The notes beneath the pieces are model-generated. The model worked only from the letters and a program-made list of their open reading frames with translations. It had not been told where the DNA came from and did no database searches. A stretch of DNA of 64,000 nucleotides, taken from NCBI RefSeq assembly GCF_002483235.1, contig NZ_DLHN01000035.1, forward strand, positions 1 through 64,000, written 5' to 3'. The stretch comes from Pedobacter glucosidilyticus (GTDB lineage: Bacteria; Bacteroidota; Bacteroidia; Sphingobacteriales; Sphingobacteriaceae). Of the stretch, positions 17,624 through 26,800 are shown piece after piece. The translations under genes were made by a program, and so were the position numbers. Position 1 is the first letter of the stretch. The number at the start of each line of letters is the position of its first letter.

Positions 17624-19270
17624 ATGCAGTTTGAAATGTTAAAAGAAAAATCATCAATAATCAAAGTTATTGGTGTTGGTGGTGGCGGTGGTAACGCTGT
17701 TAACCATATGTACAGGCAAGGAATTACTGGTGTAGACTTCATCATTTGTAATACCGATGCCCAGGCTTTAGAACTCAGTCCTATTCCTAACAAAGTACAA
17801 TTAGGCGCAAGTTTAACAGAAGGAATGGGCGCAGGCTCTATTCCAGAAGTTGGAAAAAACTCGGCTATAGAAAATATAGACGATGTTAAAGAAATGCTTG
17901 GTGCTAATACCCGTATGCTTTTTATTACTGCCGGAATGGGCGGTGGTACAGGTACCGGGGCTAGTCCTATCATCGCAAAAGCGGCTAAAGAACTAGATAT
18001 TTTAACCGTTGCTATTGTTACTACACCTTTCTCCTTTGAAGGTAAACGTAGAAGAATGCAAGCAGAAGAAGGACTAGAAGAATTAAAGAAATATGTTGAT
18101 TCTTACCTGGTAATTTCTAATGATAGGTTGCGTGAGATATTTGGCAACTTAACCTTAGGTTCAGCATTTGGCCAGGCTGATGATATTTTAACCACAGCAG
18201 CCAAAGGCATAGCAGAAATTATTACAGTACCGGGTTATATAAACGTCGACTTTAAAGATGTGCGTACCGTCATGAAAGATAGCGGTGTGGCCATCATGGG
18301 AAGCTATGCGGCGGAAGGTGAAAACAGAGCTTTAAAAGCAGTAGAAGGCGCTTTATTATCACCATTATTAAAAGATAATGAAATAGAAGGGGCAAGATAT
18401 ATCCTATTAAATATTAGCTCTGGCGATAAAGAGGTTACCATGGATGAAGTAAGTATTATTACAGACTTTATTCAGGACCAAGCTGGTTTATCCGCAGATT
18501 TAATTTGGGGTAATTGTAATGATGCTTCTTTGGGAGATAAAATTTCTGTAACCATTATTGCAACTGGTTTCCAAACCAGAGAGGAAAGAGTACAAACACA
18601 ACAAAGCGCACCTAAGAAGCAATTCTTAACTTCTGATACTCCTTTAATCAGGCCGGTGAATGAGTTTGTACAAGCTAAACCGCAGGCAGAAATACCTCAG
18701 GTAACACCAGAAGTGGCTAAGCCAAAAGAGAGCATTGTGCCTCAGGCAGATTTATTTGGTGGAATGTTTACCCAGCAAGATCAAATACCTGTAAATAAAG
18801 AAGTAGAAACCATCAGACATCAATTGATAGAAGATGAACCTGAACAGGTAGAAGCTAAAGAAGAGGAAAATGCTTTTGAATTTAACCTTAAAATAGAAGA
18901 ACCAACGTATAATTTTTCTGTTCCACAAACCAATAAGGTACAAGATTCTTTTAAAGAAGAGGAACCTAAGCAAGTTATACCAGAGCCTGTGCAGCAGGTA
19001 GATGATTATAAAACAGATGACTCTATTGAAGAACAATTGAGGAAATCTAAAGAACGTATTTTAAGATTAAAAGATTTAAGTATGAAGCTAAGATCAACTA
19101 GCGGATTACAAGAATTAGAAAATGAGCCAGCTTACAAAAGAAAGCAAATGCAGTTGAAAGATGTGCCACATTCTTCTGAGTCTCAAGTATCAAGATTTAC
19201 TTTAAGTAATGAAGATGGTCAAACAGAAATAAGACCAAATAATTCATTCCTTCATGATAATGTAGATTAA
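17624..19270 (+). CDS. ftsZ: Cell division protein FtsZ
   Basis: FtsZ is the tubulin-like GTPase that forms the division ring. The GTPase domain covers about residues 1-320 and has the tubulin signature GGGTGTG near residue 106. A long, Glu/Gln/Pro-rich linker of about 200 residues follows, ending in a conserved-looking tail (NNSFLHDNVD). A length of 548 residues is much more than E. coli FtsZ but normal for Bacteroidota, where the linker is long. An in-frame ATG at 17636 is an alternative start. A strong terminator follows at 19291, ending the dcw cluster. Confidence 0.97.
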   Translation: MQFEMLKEKSSIIKVIGVGGGGGNAVNHMYRQGITGVDFIICNTDAQALELSPIPNKVQLGASLTEGMGAGSIPEVGKNSAIENIDDVKEMLGANTRMLFITAGMGGGTGTGASPIIAKAAKELDILTVAIVTTPFSFEGKRRRMQAEEGLEELKKYVDSYLVISNDRLREIFGNLTLGSAFGQADDILTTAAKGIAEIITVPGYINVDFKDVRTVMKDSGVAIMGSYAAEGENRALKAVEGALLSPLLKDNEIEGARYILLNISSGDKEVTMDEVSIITDFIQDQAGLSADLIWGNCNDASLGDKISVTIIATGFQTREERVQTQQSAPKKQFLTSDTPLIRPVNEFVQAKPQAEIPQVTPEVAKPKESIVPQADLFGGMFTQQDQIPVNKEVETIRHQLIEDEPEQVEAKEEENAFEFNLKIEEPTYNFSVPQTNKVQDSFKEEEPKQVIPEPVQQVDDYKTDDSIEEQLRKSKERILRLKDLSMKLRSTSGLQELENEPAYKRKQMQLKDVPHSSESQVSRFTLSNEDGQTEIRPNNSFLHDNVD

Positions 19271-19290
19271 CCTTTGCATTAACCAATTTA

Positions 19291-19319
19291 AAGCCATTCT
19301 GTTAAAGGAATGGCTTTTT
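19291..19319 (+). terminator. Rho-independent terminator after ftsZ
   Basis: A 9-bp perfect stem (AAGCCATTC / GAATGGCTT) with an 8-nt loop is followed by a T run. It lies 20 bp after the ftsZ stop and marks the end of the dcw transcript. Confidence 0.85.
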
Positions 19320-19357
19320 AATTTTAATGCCATATTTTATTCATTGCACCAATAGGT

Positions 19358-19387
19358 TTTGTTTATCAATGAATTAAAGTAAATTTG
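19358..19387 (+). promoter_or_regulatory. Promoter of the oxoamine synthase gene
   Basis: TTTG at 19358-19361 and TAAATTTG at 19380-19387 are separated by 18 bp, a perfect fit to the Bacteroidota consensus. Transcription should begin near 19394, which rules out the upstream TTG at 19385 as a start codon and supports the TTG at 19430. Confidence 0.75.
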
Positions 19388-19429
19388 CAGCAAATTAATA
19401 TTTTAATAACATACAAAAAATACATCACA

Positions 19430-20671
19430 TTGGATATTTTTGATAAGATAGCTAAGAATATGGGGCCACTTGGTCAACACCAAAAATGGTCTCATGGTTA
19501 CTTTTCTTTTCCGAAATTGGAGGGAGAGATTGCACCTCACATGAAATTTAGAGGTAAGGAACATTTAGTTTGGAGCTTAAACAACTATTTAGGTTTAGCT
19601 AACCATCCCGAAGTAAGAGAGGCTGATGCGAAAGCTGCTGCTGATTACGGTATGGCCTATCCTATGGGCGCCAGAATGATGTCTGGAAACTCTAATAACC
19701 ACGAGGAATTAGAAAAACAATTGGCAGAGTTTACAGGCTTTCAAGATGCTTTCTTGTTAAACTATGGCTATCAGGGTATGGTATCTATTATAGATACCCT
19801 TGTAGATAGAAACGATGTTATTGTTTATGATGCAGAATCTCATGCCTGTATCATAGATGGTGTACGTTTGCACATGGGTAAGCGCTTTGTATATCAACAT
19901 AATGATATGGATAGCCTACGCAAGCAATTAGAAAGAGCTACAAAACTTACTGAGCAATCTGGAGGTGGTATTTTGGTTATTACAGAGGGTGTATTTGGGA
20001 TGTCTGGTGCACAAGGTAAAATAAGTGAAGTAGTAGCTCTTAAATCAGAATTTAATTTCCGTTTGTTAATTGATGATGCCCATGGTTTTGGTACAATGGG
20101 TAAAACGGGTGCTGGTACTCATGAACATCAAAATTCTATAGCAGGTGTAGATGTTTATTTTGGAACATTTGCAAAATCTATGGCAGGTATTGGTGCCTTT
20201 GTAGCTTCTACAGAAGAAATTACCAATTATTTACGTTATAACATGCGCTCTCAAACCTTTGCCAAATCTTTACCGATGCCAATGGTAATGGGTTTATTAA
20301 AACGTTTAGAGCTGTTAAAAAGCAAGCCAGAGTTAAAGGATAAACTTTGGACAATTGCAACTGCCTTACAGAAAGGCTTAAGAGAAAGAGGTTTTGATAT
20401 AGGTAATACAAACTCGGTAGTAACACCTGTATTTTTAAAAGGCGAACTTTCAGACGCTACAGCTATCACCATGGATTTAAGAGAAAACTATGGCATCTTC
20501 TGCTCTATTGTAGTTTATCCTGTTATTCCTAAAGGACTCATTATGTTGCGTTTAATTCCAACAGCTATGCATACTTTAGAAGATGTAGAGCGTACATTAA
20601 ATGCCTTTAGTGAGGTTGGAGATAAGCTTAATAAAGGTTTATATAAAGAAAAAAAGGCTGTTGAAGCTTAA
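19430..20671 (+). CDS. Alpha-oxoamine synthase family PLP enzyme (KBL/serine palmitoyltransferase type)
   Basis: The enzyme should condense an amino acid with an acyl-CoA with loss of CO2, using pyridoxal phosphate. The 413-residue protein has the family blocks WSLNNYLGLANHPEV, the GARMMSGN block, the DDAHGFGTMG block with the PLP-contacting Asp and His, and the PLP lysine Lys249 in GTFAKSMAGIG. Candidates are 2-amino-3-ketobutyrate CoA ligase, 8-amino-7-oxononanoate synthase or serine palmitoyltransferase. The last would fit the sphingolipids made by Sphingobacteriaceae, but the sequence alone does not decide. The chosen start is a TTG at 19430 (MDIFDKIAK), because the predicted promoter lies over the earlier TTG. 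A strong terminator follows. Confidence 0.85.
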   Translation: MDIFDKIAKNMGPLGQHQKWSHGYFSFPKLEGEIAPHMKFRGKEHLVWSLNNYLGLANHPEVREADAKAAADYGMAYPMGARMMSGNSNNHEELEKQLAEFTGFQDAFLLNYGYQGMVSIIDTLVDRNDVIVYDAESHACIIDGVRLHMGKRFVYQHNDMDSLRKQLERATKLTEQSGGGILVITEGVFGMSGAQGKISEVVALKSEFNFRLLIDDAHGFGTMGKTGAGTHEHQNSIAGVDVYFGTFAKSMAGIGAFVASTEEITNYLRYNMRSQTFAKSLPMPMVMGLLKRLELLKSKPELKDKLWTIATALQKGLRERGFDIGNTNSVVTPVFLKGELSDATAITMDLRENYGIFCSIVVYPVIPKGLIMLRLIPTAMHTLEDVERTLNAFSEVGDKLNKGLYKEKKAVEA

Positions 20672-20690
20672 AAATGTTTAAAATATATAA

Positions 20691-20723
20691 ATGCCTCTAC
20701 CATAAACGTAGAGGCATTTTTTT
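20691..20723 (+). terminator. Rho-independent terminator
   Basis: A 10-bp perfect stem (ATGCCTCTAC / GTAGAGGCAT) with a 7-nt loop (CATAAAC) is followed by seven T. It lies 20 bp after the oxoamine synthase stop codon. Confidence 0.9.
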
Positions 20724-20922
20724 GAAAATGTTTTTTTGTATTGTATTGATTATGAGGTTTTTAATTTGTTTTTGTTGATGATAAATTGTTAAAACCTTGC
20801 TGTTTGTGGAAAAAAAAGCATTTTAAGGGAAATAATTAGCTGGGATAATATTTTTTTTTACAAAAAAACATTATACATTAGCTATAAGTAAACAATATTA
20901 CTAACCATCATAAATAAAAAAA

Positions 20923-20928
20923 GGAGTA
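20923..20928 (+). promoter_or_regulatory. Strong Shine-Dalgarno sequence of the Hc1 gene
   Basis: AAGGAG lies about 8 bp upstream of the ATG at 20936. Most genes in this window have no such motif, as usual for Bacteroidota, so it suggests unusually high translation of this small abundant protein. Confidence 0.6.
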
Positions 20929-20935
20929 TTTTAAA

Positions 20936-21121
20936 ATGAAACAATTTGAAGAAGTAAAAAGATTAGTAGCAGAACTAGAAGGTGATGCAGACAAATTTTA
21001 CAACAAAGGTAACAGCGCTGCTGGTACAAGAGTAAGAAAAGGAATGCAAGACTTAAAAAACTTAGCTCAAGCTATTCGTTTAGAAGTTCAAGAAACTAAA
21101 AATAAAGCTGCTGGTAAATAA
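20936..21121 (+). CDS. Histone H1-like nucleoid protein, Hc1 family
   Basis: This 61-residue protein matches the short Hc1/histone H1-like family found in Bacteroidota. It has an acidic N-terminal helix (EEVKRLVAELEGDADKF), a central GTRVRKGMQDLKNLAQAIR block and a short Lys-rich tail ending KNKAAGK. Such proteins are thought to bind DNA and shape the nucleoid, although the tail here is much shorter than in chlamydial Hc1. It is preceded by a clear AAGGAG ribosome binding site, rare in this window, and followed by its own terminator, so it is a strongly expressed single-gene unit. Confidence 0.85.
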   Translation: MKQFEEVKRLVAELEGDADKFYNKGNSAAGTRVRKGMQDLKNLAQAIRLEVQETKNKAAGK

Positions 21122-21142
21122 TTAACCAATTACTTTATTTAT

Positions 21143-21175
21143 AAAACCCAAAGACGCATGTTTTTGGGTTTTTTT
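21143..21175 (+). terminator. Rho-independent terminator after the Hc1 gene
   Basis: A 10-bp stem (AAAACCCAAA / TTTGGGTTTT) with a 10-nt loop runs into a T tract, 21 bp after the stop codon. Confidence 0.85.
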
Positions 21176-21221
21176 GTTTGAAAGCTCTTTATTTGAGTGC
21201 ATATTTAATCTTTTATTTGTA

Positions 21222-21755
21222 ATGATGAGAAAAGTTAACCTTTATATAGCTATGAGTTTAGATGGATATATAGCTACAGAATCCGATAATATTGATTTTT
21301 TATCCATGGTAGAATCTGTTGGGGAAGATTATGGTCACCAAGCTTTTATGGATAGTATTGATACTGTGATTTGGGGTAGAAAAACATTTGATAAGATATT
21401 AACCTTCGGGGATACGCTGATGTATCCTGATAAGAAGATATATGTAATGTCTAAGCAAAGAAAGGGAGACATACAGCATATAACCTACCGAGATGATGTG
21501 GTGGTATTAATTAACGAGTTAAAGCAGCAAGAAGGGAAGGATATTTATTGTGATGGAGGTGCAGAAATTGTGGATGAATTATTAAAGCACCAATTGATTG
21601 ATAGAATTATTGTTTCTATCATTCCGCATTTACTAGGAAGTGGAAAAAGCCTGTTTAAAAATGGTAGATTAGAACAGAGGCTAAAATTTAAAAAAAGCGA
21701 AACCTACCCAACAGGTTTAGTACAACTTTGGTATGATGTAAAACCAACATCATAA
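21222..21755 (+). CDS. Dihydrofolate reductase-like (RibD C-terminal) family protein
   Basis: From the ATG pair at 21222/21225 the protein has 177 residues and starts MMRKVNLYIAMSLDGYIA, the typical opening of the RibD C-terminal/DHFR-like fold with its SLDGYIA block. Further family blocks are WGRKTFDKI, a central IYVMSKQ strand and the DGGAEIVDELLKHQLIDRIIVSIIPHLLGSGKSLF region. These proteins are NAD(P)H-dependent reductases of unknown substrate (YyaP/YwjB-like). The frame is open 16 codons further upstream, but that part overlaps the terminator of the preceding gene and is not family-like. Confidence 0.85.
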   Translation: MMRKVNLYIAMSLDGYIATESDNIDFLSMVESVGEDYGHQAFMDSIDTVIWGRKTFDKILTFGDTLMYPDKKIYVMSKQRKGDIQHITYRDDVVVLINELKQQEGKDIYCDGGAEIVDELLKHQLIDRIIVSIIPHLLGSGKSLFKNGRLEQRLKFKKSETYPTGLVQLWYDVKPTS

Positions 21756-21888
21756 TTTACATCCTTCTTCTTCACAATTTTAAATTATCATTAAATTTAG
21801 ATTCTTTATTTAAAGTGTTGAGGATTTATGAGTTAAGATAGCCTTTATTCTGTTATTTATTCCTTAATTAGCGAGAATATTTCGATTG

Positions 21889-22500
21889 ATGAATATGTCT
21901 CATATTATTAAAGCTTCTGGAGATGATGAGCGTGAGCTGGTTAAAGACTTGGTTAACGGAAACCAAAATGCTTTTAACCAGCTTTATCAGAAGTATAGCG
22001 GTCTTATTTATCAAAAGATATTTTTAATGACTAAGTATGAGCATATTGCTGATGAATTGCTTCAGGATATATTTCTTAAAGTTTGGTCAAATAGGGTGAG
22101 CATAAACCCAGATAAATCTTTTAAAGCCTGGTTATATACCATAGCCCAAAATGTGGTGTATGATTATTATCGTAAACTTGCGCATGATAAGAAAATGCAG
22201 GATTACTTTATAGAAAGCTTTACTAATCTTTATTCAGAAACCGAAGATTATTTATTGAATAAAGAGCGTAGTGCCATTTTAAATGCTGCTTTGGAAACAC
22301 TTAGTCCTAAAAGAAGAGAAATTTTTAGGCTCTGCAAATTTGAAGACAAAAGTTATAAAGAAGTGGCAGATTTATTACAAATAAGCCCATCTACAGTAAG
22401 TAATCAGCTGGTTGCAGCAACAAAAAGTATCAAAGAGTATGTTTTTTTACATGCTCAAGAGTTTTTGATGATTTGCATCAGTTTATATCTAAAAAAGTAA
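21889..22500 (+). CDS. ECF sigma factor (FecI-like)
   Basis: This 203-residue extracytoplasmic-function sigma factor has sigma region 2 (about 22-95, including the YEHIADELLQDIFLKVW block) and region 4 (about 125-185, LSPKRREIFRLCKFEDKSYKEVADLLQISPSTVSNQL) with its helix-turn-helix. It is followed by a FecR-type anti-sigma gene and a SusC carrying an STN domain, the standard trans-envelope signalling trio. It should direct transcription of its own locus when the SusC is occupied by substrate. ATG at 21889 or 21895 is preferred over the TTG at 21886. Residues 189-203 are unusually hydrophobic. Confidence 0.92.
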   Translation: MNMSHIIKASGDDERELVKDLVNGNQNAFNQLYQKYSGLIYQKIFLMTKYEHIADELLQDIFLKVWSNRVSINPDKSFKAWLYTIAQNVVYDYYRKLAHDKKMQDYFIESFTNLYSETEDYLLNKERSAILNAALETLSPKRREIFRLCKFEDKSYKEVADLLQISPSTVSNQLVAATKSIKEYVFLHAQEFLMICISLYLKK

Positions 22501-22694
22501 TTTTACTAACCATTTTATTAAGCCAGAAATAAATTTTTTGGCTATTGTATGGGTTTTTCTTGTTTTTTTAAGCTGATTTTGTCTTTTAAAAAGCTGCTTC
22601 TTCCCTCAAATCAATTTTTTTTAAAAAAATATGCAATAGCAATAGTGTATTTTTTCTTTTCGAGCGTATTTAGTTTATATCATGTTAAGATAGT

Positions 22695-23837
22695 ATGAAA
22701 TTTAAAGCACTTTACCATAAATTCTTATATAACACCATCACCAAGCTTGAGCTTGAAAAATTGATGCAACACTTTAAAAATGAAAGTGAAGCATCTCTTA
22801 AACATGAGATTAACGAGGTTTTCCAGTCAAATCAAAATCAAGCTAAACCTATAAATGAACAGCATTTGGAGCGCTTACGTTTGCAAATCATTCATAAAAT
22901 AGAAAAAGATCAAATTGTTATACAAGAAACTCAGCAGTTTATAATTCCTATTTATTTAAGAGTTGCTGCAGTTTTAGTATTGATAGGCTTAGCAGCTTAT
23001 TTGTTTTATCCTAAAACTCAAAACATAAATCCTATTGAGCCTGGAAAAAATGTGGCCTTATTAGAAATTAGTGGTAAAAAAATTCCTCTGGATGATGAGC
23101 GAGAAAGTGAAATTTACAAGCAGGCTGGTATTTCTATCATCCATCATAAGAATGGGTCTATTACCTATCATATCAATGAAGGGGCAGACAGTACAGAGAT
23201 TGTTGCTTTACAAACCATTAGAACACCTAAAGGTGGGCAGTATAAAGTTACGCTAAGCGATGGAACAAAGGTGATGTTAAACTCGGCATCCAGATTATAT
23301 TTTCCGGCAGGTTTTAGAGGCAATACGAGAAGTATAAAGTTAGATGGAGAGGCTTATTTTGAGGTGGCACATCAACCTAAAAGACCTTTTATAGTAGATG
23401 TTAATGGTATGCAGGTAAAAGTTTTGGGTACCAAGTTTAATGTGAGTAATTATCCAGAAGATAAAGGAATTAAAACTACGCTATTAGAGGGTAGTGTGGC
23501 TATAGATTATCCGGGTAACCATAAAACTAATCTTTTAAAACCCAATCAGCAAGCTTTATTTAATAAGGGTGGTTTAACCATTTCTGATGTGAATACAGAA
23601 GAATCTGCCGCATGGACAAATAATTTATTCTTATTTAACAATGTGCCGTTTGACGTAGTGATGCAAAAACTTGCCAGATGGTATAACATAGAAGTAGACT
23701 ATGAGAGTTTACCAAAAAGAAATCTATACGTGAAAATTAATAGAAATGTAGAAATGCAGAAAGTTTTAGAAATGATATCACTTACTACCGATGTGAAATT
23801 CAAGTTTGAAGGGAGGAAACTTAGCATAGCACAATGA
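22695..23837 (+). CDS. FecR-family anti-sigma factor
   Basis: This 380-residue inner-membrane protein receives the signal from the STN domain of the outer-membrane transporter and controls the ECF sigma factor. It has a cytoplasmic N-terminal part (about 1-75), one transmembrane segment (IPIYLRVAAVLVLIGLAAYLF, near 77-97), the FecR domain starting near residue 176 (TPKGGQYKVTLSDGTKVMLNSASRLYFP) and a C-terminal DUF4974-type domain (LFLFNNVPFDVVMQKLARWYNIEVDYE). It follows the sigma gene after 194 bp of AT-rich sequence and precedes susC by 29 bp. Confidence 0.93.
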   Translation: MKFKALYHKFLYNTITKLELEKLMQHFKNESEASLKHEINEVFQSNQNQAKPINEQHLERLRLQIIHKIEKDQIVIQETQQFIIPIYLRVAAVLVLIGLAAYLFYPKTQNINPIEPGKNVALLEISGKKIPLDDERESEIYKQAGISIIHHKNGSITYHINEGADSTEIVALQTIRTPKGGQYKVTLSDGTKVMLNSASRLYFPAGFRGNTRSIKLDGEAYFEVAHQPKRPFIVDVNGMQVKVLGTKFNVSNYPEDKGIKTTLLEGSVAIDYPGNHKTNLLKPNQQALFNKGGLTISDVNTEESAAWTNNLFLFNNVPFDVVMQKLARWYNIEVDYESLPKRNLYVKINRNVEMQKVLEMISLTTDVKFKFEGRKLSIAQ

Positions 23838-23866
23838 AGAATTAAAATTTAACCAAAACGTATGAT

Positions 23867-26800
23867 ATGAAACAAACCCACAAAACCTATTCACTTACCA
23901 CTAAACTATGTTTGCAGTTCTTACTAGTGCCGCTATTCTTAGTTTTAGTAACGTTAAAATCAAACGCTCAAACTTATAGCTTTGATTTTAAAAATACTCC
24001 TTTTAAAACGGTTATAGCCGAAATCACATCAAAAACTAATTATCAGTTTGTTTTTGATGCAAGCTATTTACAACAAGCCAAACCTGTAACTTTAACAGTA
24101 AACAGTGCTAGTATAAACCAAATATTAGATGCTGTTTTTCAGAACCAGACTTTTAGTTACACACTATCAGAAAATACGATTGTAATGGTGCCCCAAAAAG
24201 CATCAACTAAAGAAAATTTTACCGCTAAAGGATTGGTGATAGATGAAAATAAGCAACCTATACCGGGTGTAGTTGTTAAAAATAAGAGCAGCAATAATTT
24301 TGTTCTTACTGATGCTAATGGGAATTTTTCTATCAATCTTACTGAAAGCCCGTCTACACTGGTATTTAGTTATTTAGGATACGCTACAGAAGAGCGTTCT
24401 GTAACAAAAAATCCAGCGTATGTTTCTCTGCAAATGCAGGTTAATGCAGAAGAATTAAGTGCTGTAGTAGTAAATGGTTATCAAACCATCAGCAGAGAGC
24501 GTTCTACAGCAGCGGCTACCATTTTAACAGAGAAAAAGTTAAATGAAAATATCAACGTAGATTTACTAAGTGCCATTGAGGGTAGGGTAGCAGGCTTGGT
24601 GTATAATAAAAATCCAAACGGTTTAGGTGCCGACCAACCAGAAATAAGAGGTAGAGGTACTTACTCTGTCCAGTCTGGTGATTTTGCCCCATTGATTGTG
24701 GTTGATGGTTTGCCTACAGAGCTAACGCTTGACCAAATTAACCCTTACGATGTAGAATCTGTAACGGTACTAAAAGATGGTGCAGCAGCTTCTATTTATG
24801 GTGCCCGTTCTGCTAATGGTGTTATTGTGGTAACTACAAAAAAAGCACAAGGGGCTACAAAAATTTCTGTTAACTCAGATTTCTTTATCAACACGAAACC
24901 AGATTTAGATTTGCTTGGTTTAGCATCTACAGCTCAAGTGATAGATTATGAAACACGTCTTTACAACCAAGAAAGATCTAGGTTTGCAACTACAGAAGCT
25001 ATGTTTCAATCTTATGGTACGGTAGCTAATGGAAGTATCAAATATTACTCTCCATTATATCAATTATATAGAGATAGAGATGCAGGTTTGCTTACTCAAG
25101 CTGCGGTAGATCAAACATTGAACAATTGGGGGCAAAACGACTATATGCAAGAATATAGAGATCAAGTTTGGCAAAACGAATTTAGACAGCGTTATAACGT
25201 TTCTTTAAGTACCGGAAATGCCAAGAGCAACACTTTTGTGTCTTTAAATTACGATAAAGGAAAAGAACGTGTTGTAGGTAATAACAACGAAAACTATAAC
25301 CTTTATTTCAAAAATAGTTTCAAGCCTAAAAAATGGTTAGATGTTACAGTTGGTTTAAACGGTCAGTATCAATTAGCTGATGATACTGATGGTTCTTACA
25401 ATAATATATTTCTGCAAAACCGTTATGAGCGAATCATTGGCGAGAATGGTAACAGAGAGCAGGTAGACTATGTTAATTTTGCTGATAACTTTGCTGGCGC
25501 TACAGCTATTAATGGTGCTGTTGCCAGAATTTTAAATGCCAACCCTGCTTTTAAATCTACCCGTTTTAATGTTTTAGATGCTTTAGATGAAGGTGTTACC
25601 AATAGTAAAAGAATTGGAATAAGAGCGTTTACCAATTTGCAATTTAATATCACTAAAGCCATCAGTTATAGCACTCAATTTCAGTACGAGCTGAATGAGA
25701 CAAGAAGAGAAACTTATTTAGACGTTAACTCTTACAAAGTACGTAGTGCTGCAAATGCTTTAACTAATTTTGCTAATAATACTTATACCTATGGCTTACC
25801 TGTTGGCGGAAGGTTTGAGCAGTTTAATCGAGCATCTAATGCTTATACTTTTAGAAATCAATTAAATTTAGATAAGAGTTTTGATGAAGGTACCCACGCA
25901 ATTTATGCTATTGCAGGTTTTGAGATGAGACAAACTTTCACGCCAAGATCTGTTCAGGATATTCGTTATGGTTATGATCCAGTAACCTTGACTTCCACCA
26001 TCATCAATGAAAATGAATTAAGTATAACAGGTTTACCAAGTTATATTTACGGAGGCAGGAAAACTTTAAGTGTTGTACCAAGAACTCAAGAAGAATCAAA
26101 AAATAGATACGTTTCTTTCTATACCAATGCAGGTTATACTTTTAAAAACAAGTATAACGTAACAGGTAGTTTCCGTATAGACCAAACCAACCTTTTTGGT
26201 GTAGAGTTTAATGATAGAAGCAGACCTTTATGGTCAGTTGGTTTAGGCTGGAATGCCAGCAATGAAGAATTCCTAAGTAACATCAGTTGGTTAGAAATGC
26301 TTAAAGTTAGAGGAAGTTATGGTATAAACGGTAGAATAGATAGAAACACCAGTAAATATGCAACTTTTAGGTTAAGAAATGATCAATTATTCCCATCGTT
26401 GCAATACCTGGACTTACTTAGCGTGGCAAACCCTATGTTAAGATGGGAAAAAACGGCTACAACAAATCTTGGAGTTGATTTTGCCTTATTTAAAAATCGT
26501 TTGTTTGGAACTATAGATTTATACAACAGATATAGCTCTGATTTAATTGTAAGTACAGAATTAGACCCAACTATTGGTGCAATTGGCAATCAAATAACTT
26601 TAAACAATGGAGCTTTAAGAAATAAAGGTATAGAGATTACTTTAGGTGGCGAATGGTTGCGTACTAAAGATTGGAAATTAAGTTCTACTTTGGTTTATGC
26701 TTATAATAAAAACATTATAGAGGATGTAAATAAAGCCATATCTACTCCGTTTTCTTATATCCAATCTCCAAGTTCTAATTTCTTCGAGAATGATGCTTTT

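Noticed and set aside
17602..17973. 123-residue minus-strand reading frame over ftsZ
   Set aside because: Its Pro/Ile-rich sequence is the antisense of the FtsZ GTPase domain.
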